This document shows positions 1 through 12,400 of a DNA stretch of 64,000 bases, piece after piece. The DNA is from Punica granatum (Eukaryota; Streptophyta; Magnoliopsida; Myrtales; Lythraceae): NCBI RefSeq assembly GCF_007655135.1, contig NC_045127.1:5022001-5086000 (forward strand), read 5' to 3'. Under the pieces are notes generated by a model. It searched no databases and was not told where the DNA came from. It worked only from the letters and a program-made list of their open reading frames with translations. Position numbers and translations under genes: made by a program. Position 1 is the first letter of the stretch, and every line of letters starts with the position of its first letter.

Positions 1-3000
1 CCCAGCGCTGGCGCTCGTAGTTACGGACCCTCTGCTGGAACCCTGGGGGCAGGTGTCTCTTCCTCATCCACCACTCGATGTTCCTCATCTTCAACTGCAT
101 CGCTTGCTTCTTCGAGGTTGTCGCATGTAAGAACACCTGCATGACACGATGTAGGTATTGCAATCGCAGTAATATTGTCCTTGACAAAATTTGAGATTAA
201 CTAAAGGATTAGTTTTTTTTCGGTTACAAGGGAGGTTGATACTTTTGAAAATTCATTGGGCTTATACGGCTCTAGTCTCGTATAAACCCATTGAATTACT
301 CTTAATTTTTCCGTGTGGGATTCTTACTCTCAACAAATACTCCAATAATAATGAAATAGATAATTAAATAGATAATAAAAGGGCAAGGGGCAATTCCCCA
401 ATGAGTACTGAGTTTGAAATCTCTTGATTATCACGTAAAAGCGTTGGCCATTCCATTATACTAAAGAACTAGGTCGTTGATACAAAGTGATGATTAATCT
501 TTGTTAGAGTGAATGAAACCTCACCCACAATGGCAATAACTCAAGGGTTTGAATGGATTATGATTTCAAATATTCTTGCACGTTTCCACGAGATACATAC
601 TAGCCCTCTTAGCAAATATATGAGCAAGAGCTATATGGAATCAGCAAATCATTTACGTATGACATAAATATTCTTCGATTATCTATCGCATTTTTTTCAA
701 AATGATAAAATCATTATATATTTTAAGTCTAGCATGAATTCTGAACTATAATTTATCAGTTAACAATATCCAATCTGTACCTGACACATCTACCTATCTA
801 GGGTAGAATAACTAATGATGGCATTCAAATAAGCAATAGTCACCGTTTGCTTAGTGCTTGGCAATTCAGCCTATCAATCTCACAATTTTTCTTCATTCCC
901 ACAGGGAAAAGGTTTTAAGGGCACAAGATTCTAGGCATCATGTCATGGAATTATAAACAAATGAGGTTCCTGCAATTATTGTTTCTTTGATTGCAACGGA
1001 TCACAATATCAGTATTAGACTATGTTAAATTATGAATATATATATGATAGGGGTGTAGTGTAGATCCTTATAATTTATGGATTCTAAGATTTCTTACCGT
1101 ATAATTATCCATTCCTATTTATTAAATTTTTTATTTTCTTTTATTAGATTATCTCTCTTGCAATCGAAAAAAATAATGAATATATAAACATTTTATATTC
1201 ACATATTTCAATAATTGTTTACAAATTATAGTCTAATTAATTTTCTATATTATGAAAATATAGAGAAGTGAAATGATCTTAAGGTTGGACAAAATTTCAA
1301 AACTCATTCACCAATATGTTAACATCAACGAGGTCCTGAAAACGTCACAATTTCGCTTCATCGCTAACAAATATATAGTTGCTTGCCGGGATATATCGAA
1401 AGAAATGTAAAGACTAACATATATAATGTCTCGGTAAAATTGACCAGAGATGAGTAAGTGTTAAGGGAAAACACCGGAAAAATTCTGAGATTGAATGACT
1501 GAATTGCCCAACAAAAAGCAATTATATATAGTGAAAGGCTATAAATTATTTGAATGCCATCATTAGTCATTCTTTAACCTAAGCTCAGAAAAAAATTCAC
1601 TTACTGAGCTCTATCTGCTTGGAGCTAGTAATTAATAGCTCTCTGTTGGAGGCACGTACAAGTGATTTGAAAGTCAAGTCCAATCCTTGCTTGGAATATT
1701 GGGAGCTAAATATTCTTCTTTTCAGTGTGAAATTGGTCCTGTACTTATCCAATTTTCCAAATCCTAATAGCTGGGGGGGCCCATTCAATATATGAATAAT
1801 ATGAATGATCCCTAGCTAGCATATAGATGCCCTAAAAGAGTTTAATATGTCTATTAGGAGCAGGTATATACGGTTGCTCAAGGGCTAATCTATTCCTCAT
1901 CGTCATTGACACAATGACTCCAGTATTCCAAGAAGTGCGAGCTAGTTATGGCCGAACAGATGGGCAGAAACTAAAAAAACAGTCGATAATATACCTTGAT
2001 GTTACCGATCAACATGGTGACCAAAAGGAGCCCGCTGGTGAGGACAATGATATTGAAGACAACTTCTAGCCACTCGGTCGTGCTTTCCAAGTTCCCAAAA
2101 GTGCTGAACACATGTTTAACACATGGACTTTAGTATCGATGAAAGATCGTCTATGATTTAATACGGGACAGTGATAGAGCTAGATGAGTCATATGCATGT
2201 TGATGAGAGCATGCTGATGTATGTACAAGGGAACTAATATAGGTACATACCTAAGAGTCATGAGTCCCCAAAAGATCGGGAAGAGGATCTTCTCGAGCCG
2301 ACTATCGTTGGTGACCAGCTGGACGGTCCACTTATAAGCCCCATAGTCGTAGTTGTTGGGGCTCTCGATGCACATCGACCTCACCAGCTTGTTCTCTCCC
2401 CAGGCAAGCCTCGCCTTCTCGGTCACCATGCTCGTGGTTCCATAGTAGATCGGTTCTTTGCAGGACAGGATCCTCGGCCAGCACCCTTGCGTTAGCCGGC
2501 ACTGCTCCCTCATGCACTTAGCAGCCCTCTGTATCCCGAGCAAGTACCAGCACGCTCCTGCGGCCTGCGAAAATGTGCAGGAATTCATCGGCATTAATAT
2601 ACGTAGCCATAATGCAATTAATTAACATGCCTCCTTATATCTTGCAGTCTAATTATATTTGACATAAATATTTAGTTGTTTAATTGCATCGAATATATAT
2701 ACAGAAATTATTATTACTTTTTTAAAAATGCATATGTAGGCAGTCTCTCTCAACAAGTAAAAAAAAAGAGGGCAAAAGTGAAAGGAACATTCACCTTTCG
2801 ATTGATGAAAAAGAGACATATTAATTAAGAAAAGCCAAATTAGTACTTTACTACAAGACACGACTGTCCTTTTGATTTCTACAGAGGAAGCTTCAAAATT
2901 TTATCACATATACATATTTAAATTACTACATGGGATAACTAATCAGTACAATAACTTCAACTTATGAAATTGTCATCGCCATCATCACAAATGGATCGCC

Positions 3001-6000
3001 AATATATATAATGCATAAATAATCAATTAATTAATTAGGGGAAAGTTAATATTGTATTTTTCACCACCCAAAAAATCTGTGTGTGGGAATGGAAGATGAA
3101 TCTACCGCCGTTTATGGATTTCTTTACCTAGCTTTTGTGTCTCTCTTTTTTCTGCCGGATATCATGTGACTGAGCTTGTCATCTATAGTGAGTTCAAGTC
3201 CCACATTTCAATTGGACATGAGACCTTGAAATAAAGAGCATAAACTTTGAAGTTGATCAAGAACAACCTGATTCCTCACACCCTTTTCAATTAAAAAAGA
3301 TATATATGTACGTGATAAAGTGCCATGACTTACGTGGGAGGCGACGAAGTAGGCGATCATGTTGAGGGCGATGCCCCACCAGACAGTACCGAAGATGTAG
3401 CCGGAGAGGCTCTGCATGCGGCGGAGGAGGCGGACGGAGTGGTAGATCTTGGGGAGGTATTGGAAGAGGAACATTATCAGGAACACCGTCATCACCACCG
3501 TCGTCGACCCTCGATCCAGCAACCTAGGTATCACCACCCACAGCACCACCTGCATTACATGATTTGCTAACCAATTGAGCTACATCGTATTTCCCCTTCT
3601 GTGGTGGTCGAGGTGTACCTATTGGCTTTTTTGCACTAGGGTTAAGCCATCTAATCCAGACCAATTCAAGCATAGCATATACATCGTATGTGTACTTAAT
3701 GTTTTCTTAAAAATTGCTTCCCAGTGCCAAAGTATGCTTCTAAGGACCATAGGGAGAGAAGCACGAAACCTTCTAGACGACCCGAACTAGCCACTCCTTG
3801 ATTTGTAGATCGGAAACACAAATGCCGTAAGTTTGGTCACAGTGGTCATTGTGACTTTTTGTATTTGGGAAACTTAATTCATACCGCATTCGGTACAGTA
3901 ATGGACAATACAATACATCCATCAACAGTTCCCATTGCCCTACGTACCTGAACATTTCATTTCAGTTGTAGACGACAATGACTGTGGCAGATCCAGAAGC
4001 CATCTGATCTCATCTATTACTGACTAGATGACATTTATCCTTATTGTATCTGTTAATGACTGTGGACTTTTCCCCTAAACGATTTTTCTATACGAAATGC
4101 GTGAAGATATACACAATTTTCCTTTTACTATGGGTATGAATTCGTAGAAGCTTGCATGAATTTACACAAATAAACATATAATATGTTTGCCCATTAGAAC
4201 ATAAAAAACTATTGAAAATGTACAAATTAATGAGGCATAATTGAAGTATACACGTAAAATACCACTAATGATAAAGATAATGATAATTTTATATATTTTC
4301 GGATGAAAAATAATATGGAATGACATCAATGTCCCCGGCTTTGTGAGCTTTTGTCAAAGTTCACATTTTTCAAATAAAAATTTAATAATTGATGTCAAAA
4401 ATAATAAAGCACTTGATCAATAATTTTTTCGGTACGAGCTCTGTATCTGAAAACTCAGTTGGACCCCGACTAATACTTAACGTGAACAAACACCAAACTA
4501 CTTGAACTAACTCACGTTGGTAGCACTTGATCAATAATTCCACCAAAAAAAAGTCACTTGATCAGAAATTAATAAATTATATGGAAATATAGGACAATTG
4601 TTTCCCTACCCAGCAAAACTTCTGTGTCTTCCCAGTGCCAGAGAAAAACCTTCCATACAAATGTAATGCCATTTTTATTATTTCCACTGTGTCTATATAT
4701 ATATATAAATGGTTTGATATATATATTTATATTTATATATATGTATATACACGTATATTTTATATAACTATATTTATTTATTTATTCCTCACTATATATA
4801 TTATATTTACTTTTCACTTTCAGAATGTAACAAAGGATTTGTGAAGGGCCCGTTATGTCCCTAGTTTCCAGCAGAGGTTTCGCAACAAGGAGAAGAAGAA
4901 GACAATGGTTGTGTCACATGCAGTGCATGTTCTTTCTAACTGCATGCAATCCCTCCCATGTATTGCATCCGTCATTTCCTGCATCATTCACTTATGGTTG
5001 AGTAGTGTCTGATATTTTACCCCTTGCCCAACGGTAGAGTCTGATATTTTATGTCTCTCCTTTATTTTCTTTAGGGAATTATTATTAATTATTTGATCAA
5101 TTATGGTACATATGACGAGGACGACAAAAGTGATGCATAATGAGACCATCTTGGCTATTAAGTGACCACTCACTACTTACCCTAACTAGAGATCACATAT
5201 TGTAATATAAATGTTGCATTAGCTGTTCACCAGGTCACATTTAATTAATTTATTAAATTTACATACAAACTTCTTAAAAAAAATCGTAATTTTCGTCATG
5301 GCCCATGATCTGATAAATAATATCATTTACGGACTATCTAAAAAAAAGGAGCTATTTTGAATGATATGGTCATCATCAACCTACATGTGTTTCATGATAA
5401 GATCCATAGCTTACAATTGGATTTAGAGCTAGACTAGCTCGTGAAATACTCGTCATATATAGATACACAGGTTAATACGTTGCGACGCATTCCTTCTGTG
5501 CATTGTTTTCGTTAACTTAGTTTCCTCATTTGTGCATGGGACAACTCGTGATTCCTCCATTTTGCACTACTCAGCAGAGGCATGCCTCTATTAGAAACGA
5601 TACTTATAGCATCGAAGATTCAAAGATAGAAAGGACAGAATTAATTTTAATGAGTATTATTAATTTATTATGAGAAACAGAAGATCTATGTTTGCGCGAG
5701 TGTTTTTATATATATATATATATATATATTCCTTAAATTTTGGACTCCATTTGACTGGTCATTTTATAGGAGAAATGCGTGATCTTAAAAAATTAAATAA
5801 ATTAAAAAGAATGATTTAAAATTAGTCTAGGTTTGTAATTATCAAAGAAAAGTGGTGGAAAAGGTCAGGAAGAACGCCAACCTGAGGTATAGGGAGGATG
5901 ACGAAGAGATCAAAGAAGAACCCCTTCTTCGCCTTAAGGTATTGGAGTGCCACCGCGCGAGCGGCCATGCCTCCCCCCTTCGCCGCGTCATCCCCACCGC

Positions 6001-6535
6001 CAGCCTCCTTGGCCATGAAGGAGGAGAAGGAGTGGCCGCAGCGCTTGGTCATCTTGAGCTGGAGCCACATGTTCCAGACGTGGAGGGCGTCGGTCATGCA
6101 CCGGAGGACTGTGACGGTGATGGCGAACCAGCCGTCGACAAAGAGGCACATGCACGTGTCGCTCACCGAGAGCGCGTAGAAAAAGAGTGGATCCACGAAC
6201 AGCCCCGTCGCGCAGACCAGCAGGAACACCCTGTTCCATTCCTGGACCCACTTTGCCCTCGGGTCCAGCACCTGCCCCAACCACCACCCCCACCCCGACG
6301 CTCTCCTCCTCCTCCTCCCGCTCGGGAAGGAGAAGCAAGCACCGCAACCCATCATCCCCAAGCCCTCTCGCCCTTCTGCCATTTCATCACCAACGTTGTC
6401 CTGCCGTCGATCTCTCCATGATTCTTCCTCTAGCTCCTCCTCATCGTCGTCCTCATAGTCGTCGGTGTCGTCGCCGTCATCTGTGAAGTATCTCACGTGA
6501 GATGTGCGTGAGAGCTCTTGCTCGGCGCTGGCCAT
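1..6535 (-). CDS. CNGC4: Cyclic nucleotide-gated ion channel, CNGC4 type (5' part; 3' end outside window)
   Basis: Exons on the minus strand: 5882-6535, 3334-3549, 2251-2564, 1995-2103 and 1-136 (continues off the left edge). Phases join cleanly into 476 residues. The start gives MASAEQELSR followed by an acidic stretch (about 19-38), as in the family. The first membrane segment includes LLVCATGLFVDPLFFYALSV (105-124). The pore region is near 382-405 with the filter sequence FGNLES, as in CNGC4 rather than the GQNL of most plant CNGCs. The last visible exon opens the C-linker (VFLHATTSKKQAMQLKMRN). The nucleotide-binding and calmodulin-binding regions lie outside the window. Family knowledge: plasma-membrane Ca2+-permeable channel working with CNGC2 in immunity and cell-death control (HLM1/DND2 in Arabidopsis). 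Intron 1 is about 2.3 kb and intron 4 about 1.86 kb; I see no further gene in either. Confidence 0.93.
4408..4539 (-). mobile_element. Short tRNA-related SINE with an 18-bp target-site duplication, in CNGC4 intron 1
   Basis: The 18-bp sequence AGCACTTGATCAATAATT occurs at 4408-4425 and again at 4522-4539. The 96 bases between them, read on the minus strand, have an A-box-like TTAGTTCAAGTAG near the 5' end, a B-box-like GGTCCAACT, and a short A tail after ACCG. That is the layout of a tRNA-derived SINE inserted by LINE machinery. The internal part resembles the longer repeat at 32791-32978. It lies in CNGC4 intron 1 in the same orientation as the gene. The family is not named; retroposon origin is inferred from the perfect duplication plus the A tail. 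Confidence 0.75.
5707..5730. repeat. (TA)n microsatellite in CNGC4 intron 1
   Basis: About 11 TA dinucleotides, 150 bases downstream of the CNGC4 exon 1 donor. Similar short TA runs occur at about 10471-10489, 10985-11000, 11531-11553 and 17614-17641. Confidence 0.85.
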
Positions 6536-7432
6536 GATAAGCGAGTAAGAGGGAGAATGCTGATGAATATTATATAGATAGTTACATATACAGTATATGC
6601 ATATATATTAATTATTCCTTTTCTACTGAGGAGGGAATATATGTCCTCTAAGGTTTTAGGAGGTCGGAGAGAGGAAGAATCATAAATGTTGCATACATGA
6701 GAAAAGGGCAATAATTGGTGTGGCAATATCAAAATATATGCTGTATGTGGCGACAAACAAGCTTGTGAATGGACCATATTACCCCCTTCGATATTTATTT
6801 TTTTCCCCTGTGATTAGTAAATATATCAATAGGGTCTTCACTTGCAGAAATTAAATTCTCCTTAGAGGGTTTTATATGTCCGTTGGCGTCAACTAATTGC
6901 TTACTTTAATTTTTGAGTTTAGAAATTCTTGTTTTAGTTCAAGTTTGAGATAAAAATTTGAGCTGAAATAAATTCAGATAGTTCAATATCTATTTCTTTT
7001 AAACAAAGTCGCGCTTTCGAGTTTTGTTAATAGAGAAAATCTACTATTATAAGAATTTTATCTCTTATTGGCCATCTTGCTCGAACCTCAATTAGTCGAA
7101 GTCTATTTAGCTTTGTATACTGGGGGTGCATACCAAAATATTTCAAGTGAATTTTGAGAGATTTGGTTCAATTTAAAGGAATTCTTTTAACTTAATTATG
7201 TAATTAACTTAATGAAACACGTAAAAAAATTAAGAGGTGGTTCCACACAAGCTTGCCATAAATGAATCTAGTCACTTCACATGCACGTTGCCCTTGATTA
7301 TTATTCGTCATTCTTGATCAAAGTTCATTCTTAATATCTATAACGTTATATTAGATTTGCATTATTGTTGTATCTAACTTATTTTAAGCAAATAATAATT
7401 GAATTTTCGCTATTTCTAATTTAAATTTAAAT
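6536..7432. other. CNGC4 5' flank, AT-rich, no gene seen
   Basis: Non-coding sequence upstream of the CNGC4 start. TA-rich stretches on the minus strand at about 6570-6615 could hold the core promoter, but no single TATA box stands out. The only sizeable frame (6493-6777, minus) overlaps the exon in another frame and looks random. Confidence 0.5.
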
Positions 7433-7496
7433 TTATTCGTCTTCTATCACCGAAATTTTTTTAAATATCACCGAAAAAAAAAAATTATTCGTCTTC
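7433..7496 (+). mobile_element. Extremely truncated retroposon tail with a 12-bp target-site duplication
   Basis: TTATTCGTCTTC is present at 7433-7444 and 7485-7496. The 40 bases between them read TATCACCG, then A/T, then ATATCACCG followed by an A run of about 11. The CACCG-plus-A end matches the 3' end of the LINE at 8101-9421 read on its own sense strand. This is best explained as a LINE-family insertion that kept only its last few dozen bases. Confidence 0.6.
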
Positions 7497-8100
7497 AGAA
7501 TTTTGTAGTACTTGTGCAGCGTAGTTATTTTGCAATTTAAGAAAAGGAGTTGGAGTTATCAAATAAAAAAAAAAGAGGGCACTGGAAGTAAGAAATAATT
7601 TGCTGAGCTTGCAATTACTATTTTCCCCTTTCCAATTCTCCATTGACTCTTTCCTTGAATTTACTTCCATTTATTGGAATTATTTGTAATATTTAGTTTC
7701 ACTTAATATTCTGAGCTTGCCATTCACGTTTTCTAGTTAGGAATAATTTGATTAGCTATATTAGCCGACAAAAAAGCTAAATCCTCCTAAAAGACATGCC
7801 TTAGAATCCATAGTCTATAGTTTTTTTAATGAAAAGCTGATATTTAATGTCTAAGCAAATTGACATATTCTAGTGAATGTTTCGATTATTTTATATTTTC
7901 TTATATATTTTATATCAGATAATAATTCAAAATTAATTTGTACATGAATTAAATTAATATTATGGTTTAATTAACATTTGATTATTTATTTGGATTTTTT
8001 ATGAGTTAATTAGTGTTGTTGGTTAATTAATGTTAACAATGAACTAAATGAAGTTGCTTAATTAAGGTCAAGGGATACATGAAGAGCTGAGCAATGAGTA

Positions 8101-9421
8101 GTTTTTTTTTTTTTCGGTGATAGTGGAGGGCGAAAGCCCTTACAAAAAGAAACTACGCTACACAATAACGGGGTAAGGAAGCCCCTGCAAGATCGCCCTC
8201 AAGGAGAGCGTGAAGACCAATTGGGGGAGCAACTAAGAAATGTGAACCCAATGAGAAGGAAACCGCCCATCGAGCCATCCAATCAGCGCATGCGTTGCCC
8301 TCGCGGTACGTATGACTAACTTCTAGATGCCAGTCACGGTGGAGAATATCGCTAATGCTGCTCACTAGCGGTTCGAGACATTGATTATGGGTAGAACCAT
8401 CTGATAGCAGTCGCTGAACCACTTGGGAGTCGAGTTCCAAGACTACGTGCCGGTAGCCACGGTCCCAAGCCAACTGTAGTCCCACCAGAGCACCCCAGAG
8501 TTCAGCTATCGTCGAGGTTGCAAAGCCGACATTGTGCAAAAATCCACAAATCCAGTGCCCGTCATCATTCCGTAGTAGACCTCCAGCCCCTGCAATTCCC
8601 GGATTACCTCGCGATGCACCGTCCGTATTGACCTTAACCCACCCTGGGGGAGGCCGCCTCCATTGAATCCACCTCCACTCCCTCCTCGGCTGAGAGGTGT
8701 TGGACCGCAGATCCCTTGCGTGTTCGAAGTTGTGCGCTGTTGCACGAATAGCTCGAACTTCATCCCTTGGTCGAACGAAGTCCTGTTCGAAGAGGCCTTT
8801 GTTACGCCATCCCCATAACAACCAGCATGCCACACCAAACAGAGTTGACCATTTCTCGTCACAACTCCCCAGATTCAACATCAACCAAGGCTTAAGGGGT
8901 TCTGAGAAAAACCGATCACGAATATTCCTCGGGACTAGTCTGTACCATGCTGAGCGTGTACCTGGACAATCCCTTAGCACATGTAGGATTGTTTCTGCAG
9001 TAGAGGAGCAGAAGTCACACAGCCCTGAGACTGCTAGATGTCGTGATACTCGCAGGCTATTTGTCAGTAGTTTCTCATGAGCCACAAGCCACAAAAATAT
9101 TCGGATCCTTTGGGGGCCTCGCCATTGCCATACCAGTCGCCAAATAGGCTCTTTCATACTCCACAATGGTTCTGCAAGCAAGGAATAAGCTGTTTTCACC
9201 GAGAATATGCCCGAGGGTTCAAGTGCCCAAGAGATGTAGTTGTCTCCCAGCTCAGGAACCGGCGGTTGTTGCGCCGCCACCCTCAGGAGCGTGGAACATG
9301 ACAAATTTGGAGCCACGACATTAATTCTCCTTACAATCTTATAGTTATATATTATATATAGATTATGCCTCTCATTAATTACTACAAGCACCATAATTTG
9401 TCTTCCTAATAATAGATACAC
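8101..9421 (-). mobile_element. LINE (non-LTR retrotransposon), 5'-truncated, with zf-RVT and RNase H region
   Basis: Minus-strand open frame 8153-9421, then a short 3' untranslated end and an A run (T run at 8102-8114 on the plus strand), the normal 3' end of a plant L1-type LINE. The frame covers the region after the reverse transcriptase core: the zinc-binding RT-associated domain (WRLVWQWRGPQRIRIFLWLV, then CDFCSS and a later H and C), then an RNase H fold with NTDGASRGNPG, the acidic residue of AELWGAL, LELDSQVV and ACADWMA, so the four catalytic acids appear present. The endonuclease and RT core are missing. The first 30-odd residues of the frame (up to about 9320) may be host sequence. 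No clear target-site duplication was found. Confidence 0.85.
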
Positions 9422-12400
9422 AGCTGCAATGCTATCAAAAACTCGATTCTGACCTTTAAAAACCTATGATTTTACGTTTTTACTTTCCATAGCAAGTCAA
9501 CTTGCCATAGAAACTTAAATTTAGTATAATCGTGTAGAAATACGAGTATGTTCAGTAAAATCAGTAGAAACTCGATTCTACCAATTCAATTATTGAACTA
9601 ATTTATTATTATTTTCATCCCAATGTAAGGGGATAGATTGATTTCTTAGCTCTCACAACTTAGAAATGGAGAACTAATTTATAACTTCTTGTACCCTCAC
9701 TCTTTGTTCAAAATTGATGTTCAGAAATTATAACAAAAATAAAATATTTGGTTTGTTTCATAGGATATTAGTAGAAATGAAAAATGATACTCAATTTTAC
9801 CTCAAATAAGGTTATAATTCATGAAAATATGTATGGAATTATTTTCAATACACTATATTCATTATCCATAAAAACTTATGATTCTATGATTCGATTTACG
9901 TTTCAATTTTGTGGACCTTCAACCGTCTCTACTTAGAAACTCGATTTTGACTGCCTTGCACGATCAGTCAATTTTTTATTTTATTTTTTTTGGTGCGGGT
10001 GTGTGTATATATACGTGACCAATTTGTTGATTCTTTCCCTTTCTTTAGTTTTGGTGAATGAATTAACCCATTTATTTTTGCTTTTAGTAAGATTTGGAAC
10101 AATATGCTGACTTCAATATCTAAATCAATGCAAGCCATAGTTCCACTAGTACATATATACATGCATAGTCGATTCACATATTACTCCGTGAATCAAAAGT
10201 CTTCTTTTCATGAGAAGTGGGAAAAAAAAAGATGAATAAAGAAGAAATTACCTGACCAGATTAACTGATTATGGTTTTGATCATTATAAGCATATATTTA
10301 ATATTTTTCCAGTTTCAGTGCCACAAAACGTGGCACCATATATCATTAAATATTCCGCAAAGCGTGTGTGTTACAACAATAGATAACGTGTTCTCACTAA
10401 TTAAAGAAACAAGAATCATCAGCAAATAATAATTAAATTATAAAGAAGCTATAGTAAAGAAGCCCTATATATATATATATATGCCCTGATAGCTATATCT
10501 CATGATGATATTCTTCATTAGTTTGTCATCATTTGCATAAATGACTAATGGAGAACGAGAAACGAAGAGGGGGCTCAGAACTTTGAAGGGCAATCATTCA
10601 TTCTAATTAATTAGTCGACTCGTTTTAATTTGGTATTTAGCCTTATGATATTAATCCCATGCGTGCATGAAAGAACATTAACTCATGAATGATGACCTCG
10701 AGATTAATTGTTGTGTCACATGCACATACACACACACATATATTGAACGCGTGCATGCATGAAGAATAATCATGTGGATGATTAAACAGATCTGAGGGCA
10801 ATCTTCCTTCGGAATCTAATATTTCAAGATGTGAATGAATTAGCACATTTTTAACATGAAAAGGGGTGCAAAGAACCCTTAATCTTCAAAGTTCAACCTA
10901 AGGGCCCCCCCTCGTTCTATCTAATTCTAACTTCGGCTCTTATTCATGACAAATATTGTCATCCATGGATCCATTGATTAATTATATATATATATATATA
11001 ATGTATATATCATGATATAGCTAAGCTAGTTAGGTTAACCGGTTAAGGAATTTAAGATATCATGGCACACACCGAAAAAAAGTTAGGGTGAAGGGCAAAA
11101 CGGGCAAATCGAGGTGGGGAAGAAAGAGATGAAAATTTGGATGGTTATAACGAAAAGGAAAAAAAAGAAGAGAGAGACGCAGAGGAGAGAGATGGTCAGC
11201 CGGACGGACCGATGATGATATGATATGATCGGAAAATATATATACATATAATGCGTGTATATATATGTGTATATGTGTTTTTGGAGTAAGTTCGAACGAC
11301 ACAGGTTCCCTGCAGCTTCCTCTCTTTGTTTGCTTCCTCATCAATCAATTTCTCCTATTCCAAAATCTATTTATTTTTAAAAAAAGGATAAAAAGAAAAA
11401 GGAAATCTATCAACTTCAATCGACCTCTTCTCATCATTCTATACACATCTCTCTAACCTGTTTTGCATCTTATCACTGGTGAATATGACTTCTCTTTGAA
11501 GGATTGAAGCTATATCTATCCGGACATCGGAATATATATATATATATATATATAAATCGACCGCACATGTGCCGATCGTAACCTCTGCAGAGAGATGAAT
11601 GCGATTGCAACTACCTCTCGTGTCTCGAGAGGTTTACATGCACCTCTATCGTTCATTGGACTGACCATGCAATAGTATTGAATGGTTTTATCTTACATGA
11701 GGAGAAAGAGCCGATAAAATTTGACGTTAGACAGACACGTCCCCTCAGTGTTACTCATTTGGTGCAATATGGGTAAATTCCAATTTACCATCATCGATTT
11801 ATTCTTCGAGGCCCACATTCATAGTATCATTCTATGATGCATAACTGTAAAAGAGATTGGCATTCCACGTTTGGTTCGGGTTCCTGCCCCACATCAACAT
11901 GCATGGACGCAGACAACCAAGAATAGAAAAGGCCGTACCGCGAGCGGTTTAGTTTCTTCAGCCATCGATTTCGCCATCATGACCCTGCAACCATCACCTA
12001 ATTTCGTAGTCCTGTGAATCCACGTTATCCAATCGATTATCGGTCCGCAGAGTCATGAAAATGCTGGATGTTTCCTCCTCGCACATCAATCAATTTACTC
12101 GTACGAGTGACCATGTAGATGGAGATGCGAAACAGGATGATATTATATGGAGAGCGACCACGCTCTCTAGGGTGGGACCCACATGATCGAGCGAGATTTC
12201 GGACATCGATCGATCGGATGGCCATCACAATGCCACGTCGGGTATTTCCCCCCTCGACTTTTAATGGGTTCAGCAGAGTTGCAAACATCCCTTCTCGGCT
12301 TCTCCTATGATATCAGGCCAAGCTATACGACATCTTTCGAAATGGACACCCCGCCTACTTCTGCAGGCTGGGAATCCGCTAACGCATGGTTGGGGACCCC

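Noticed and set aside
3545..3600. tRNA-like A box (TAGCTCAATTGG) on the minus strand just before the CNGC4 exon 2 acceptor
   Set aside because: No matching B box or cloverleaf; the next bases are the conserved exon. At most a fragment of a tRNA-derived repeat.
4635..4844. 69-residue frame rich in Ile, Tyr and Phe
   Set aside because: Translation of a TA-rich microsatellite-like stretch in CNGC4 intron 1.
5852..6421. 189-residue plus-strand frame (and several others) over CNGC4 exon 1
   Set aside because: Antisense shadow of a GC-rich exon; Pro/His-rich, no domain, while the minus strand reads a clear CNGC4.
9430..9960. Recurring 'aactcgatt' phrases that might mark a transposon
   Set aside because: Spacing is irregular and no ends or target duplication could be defined.
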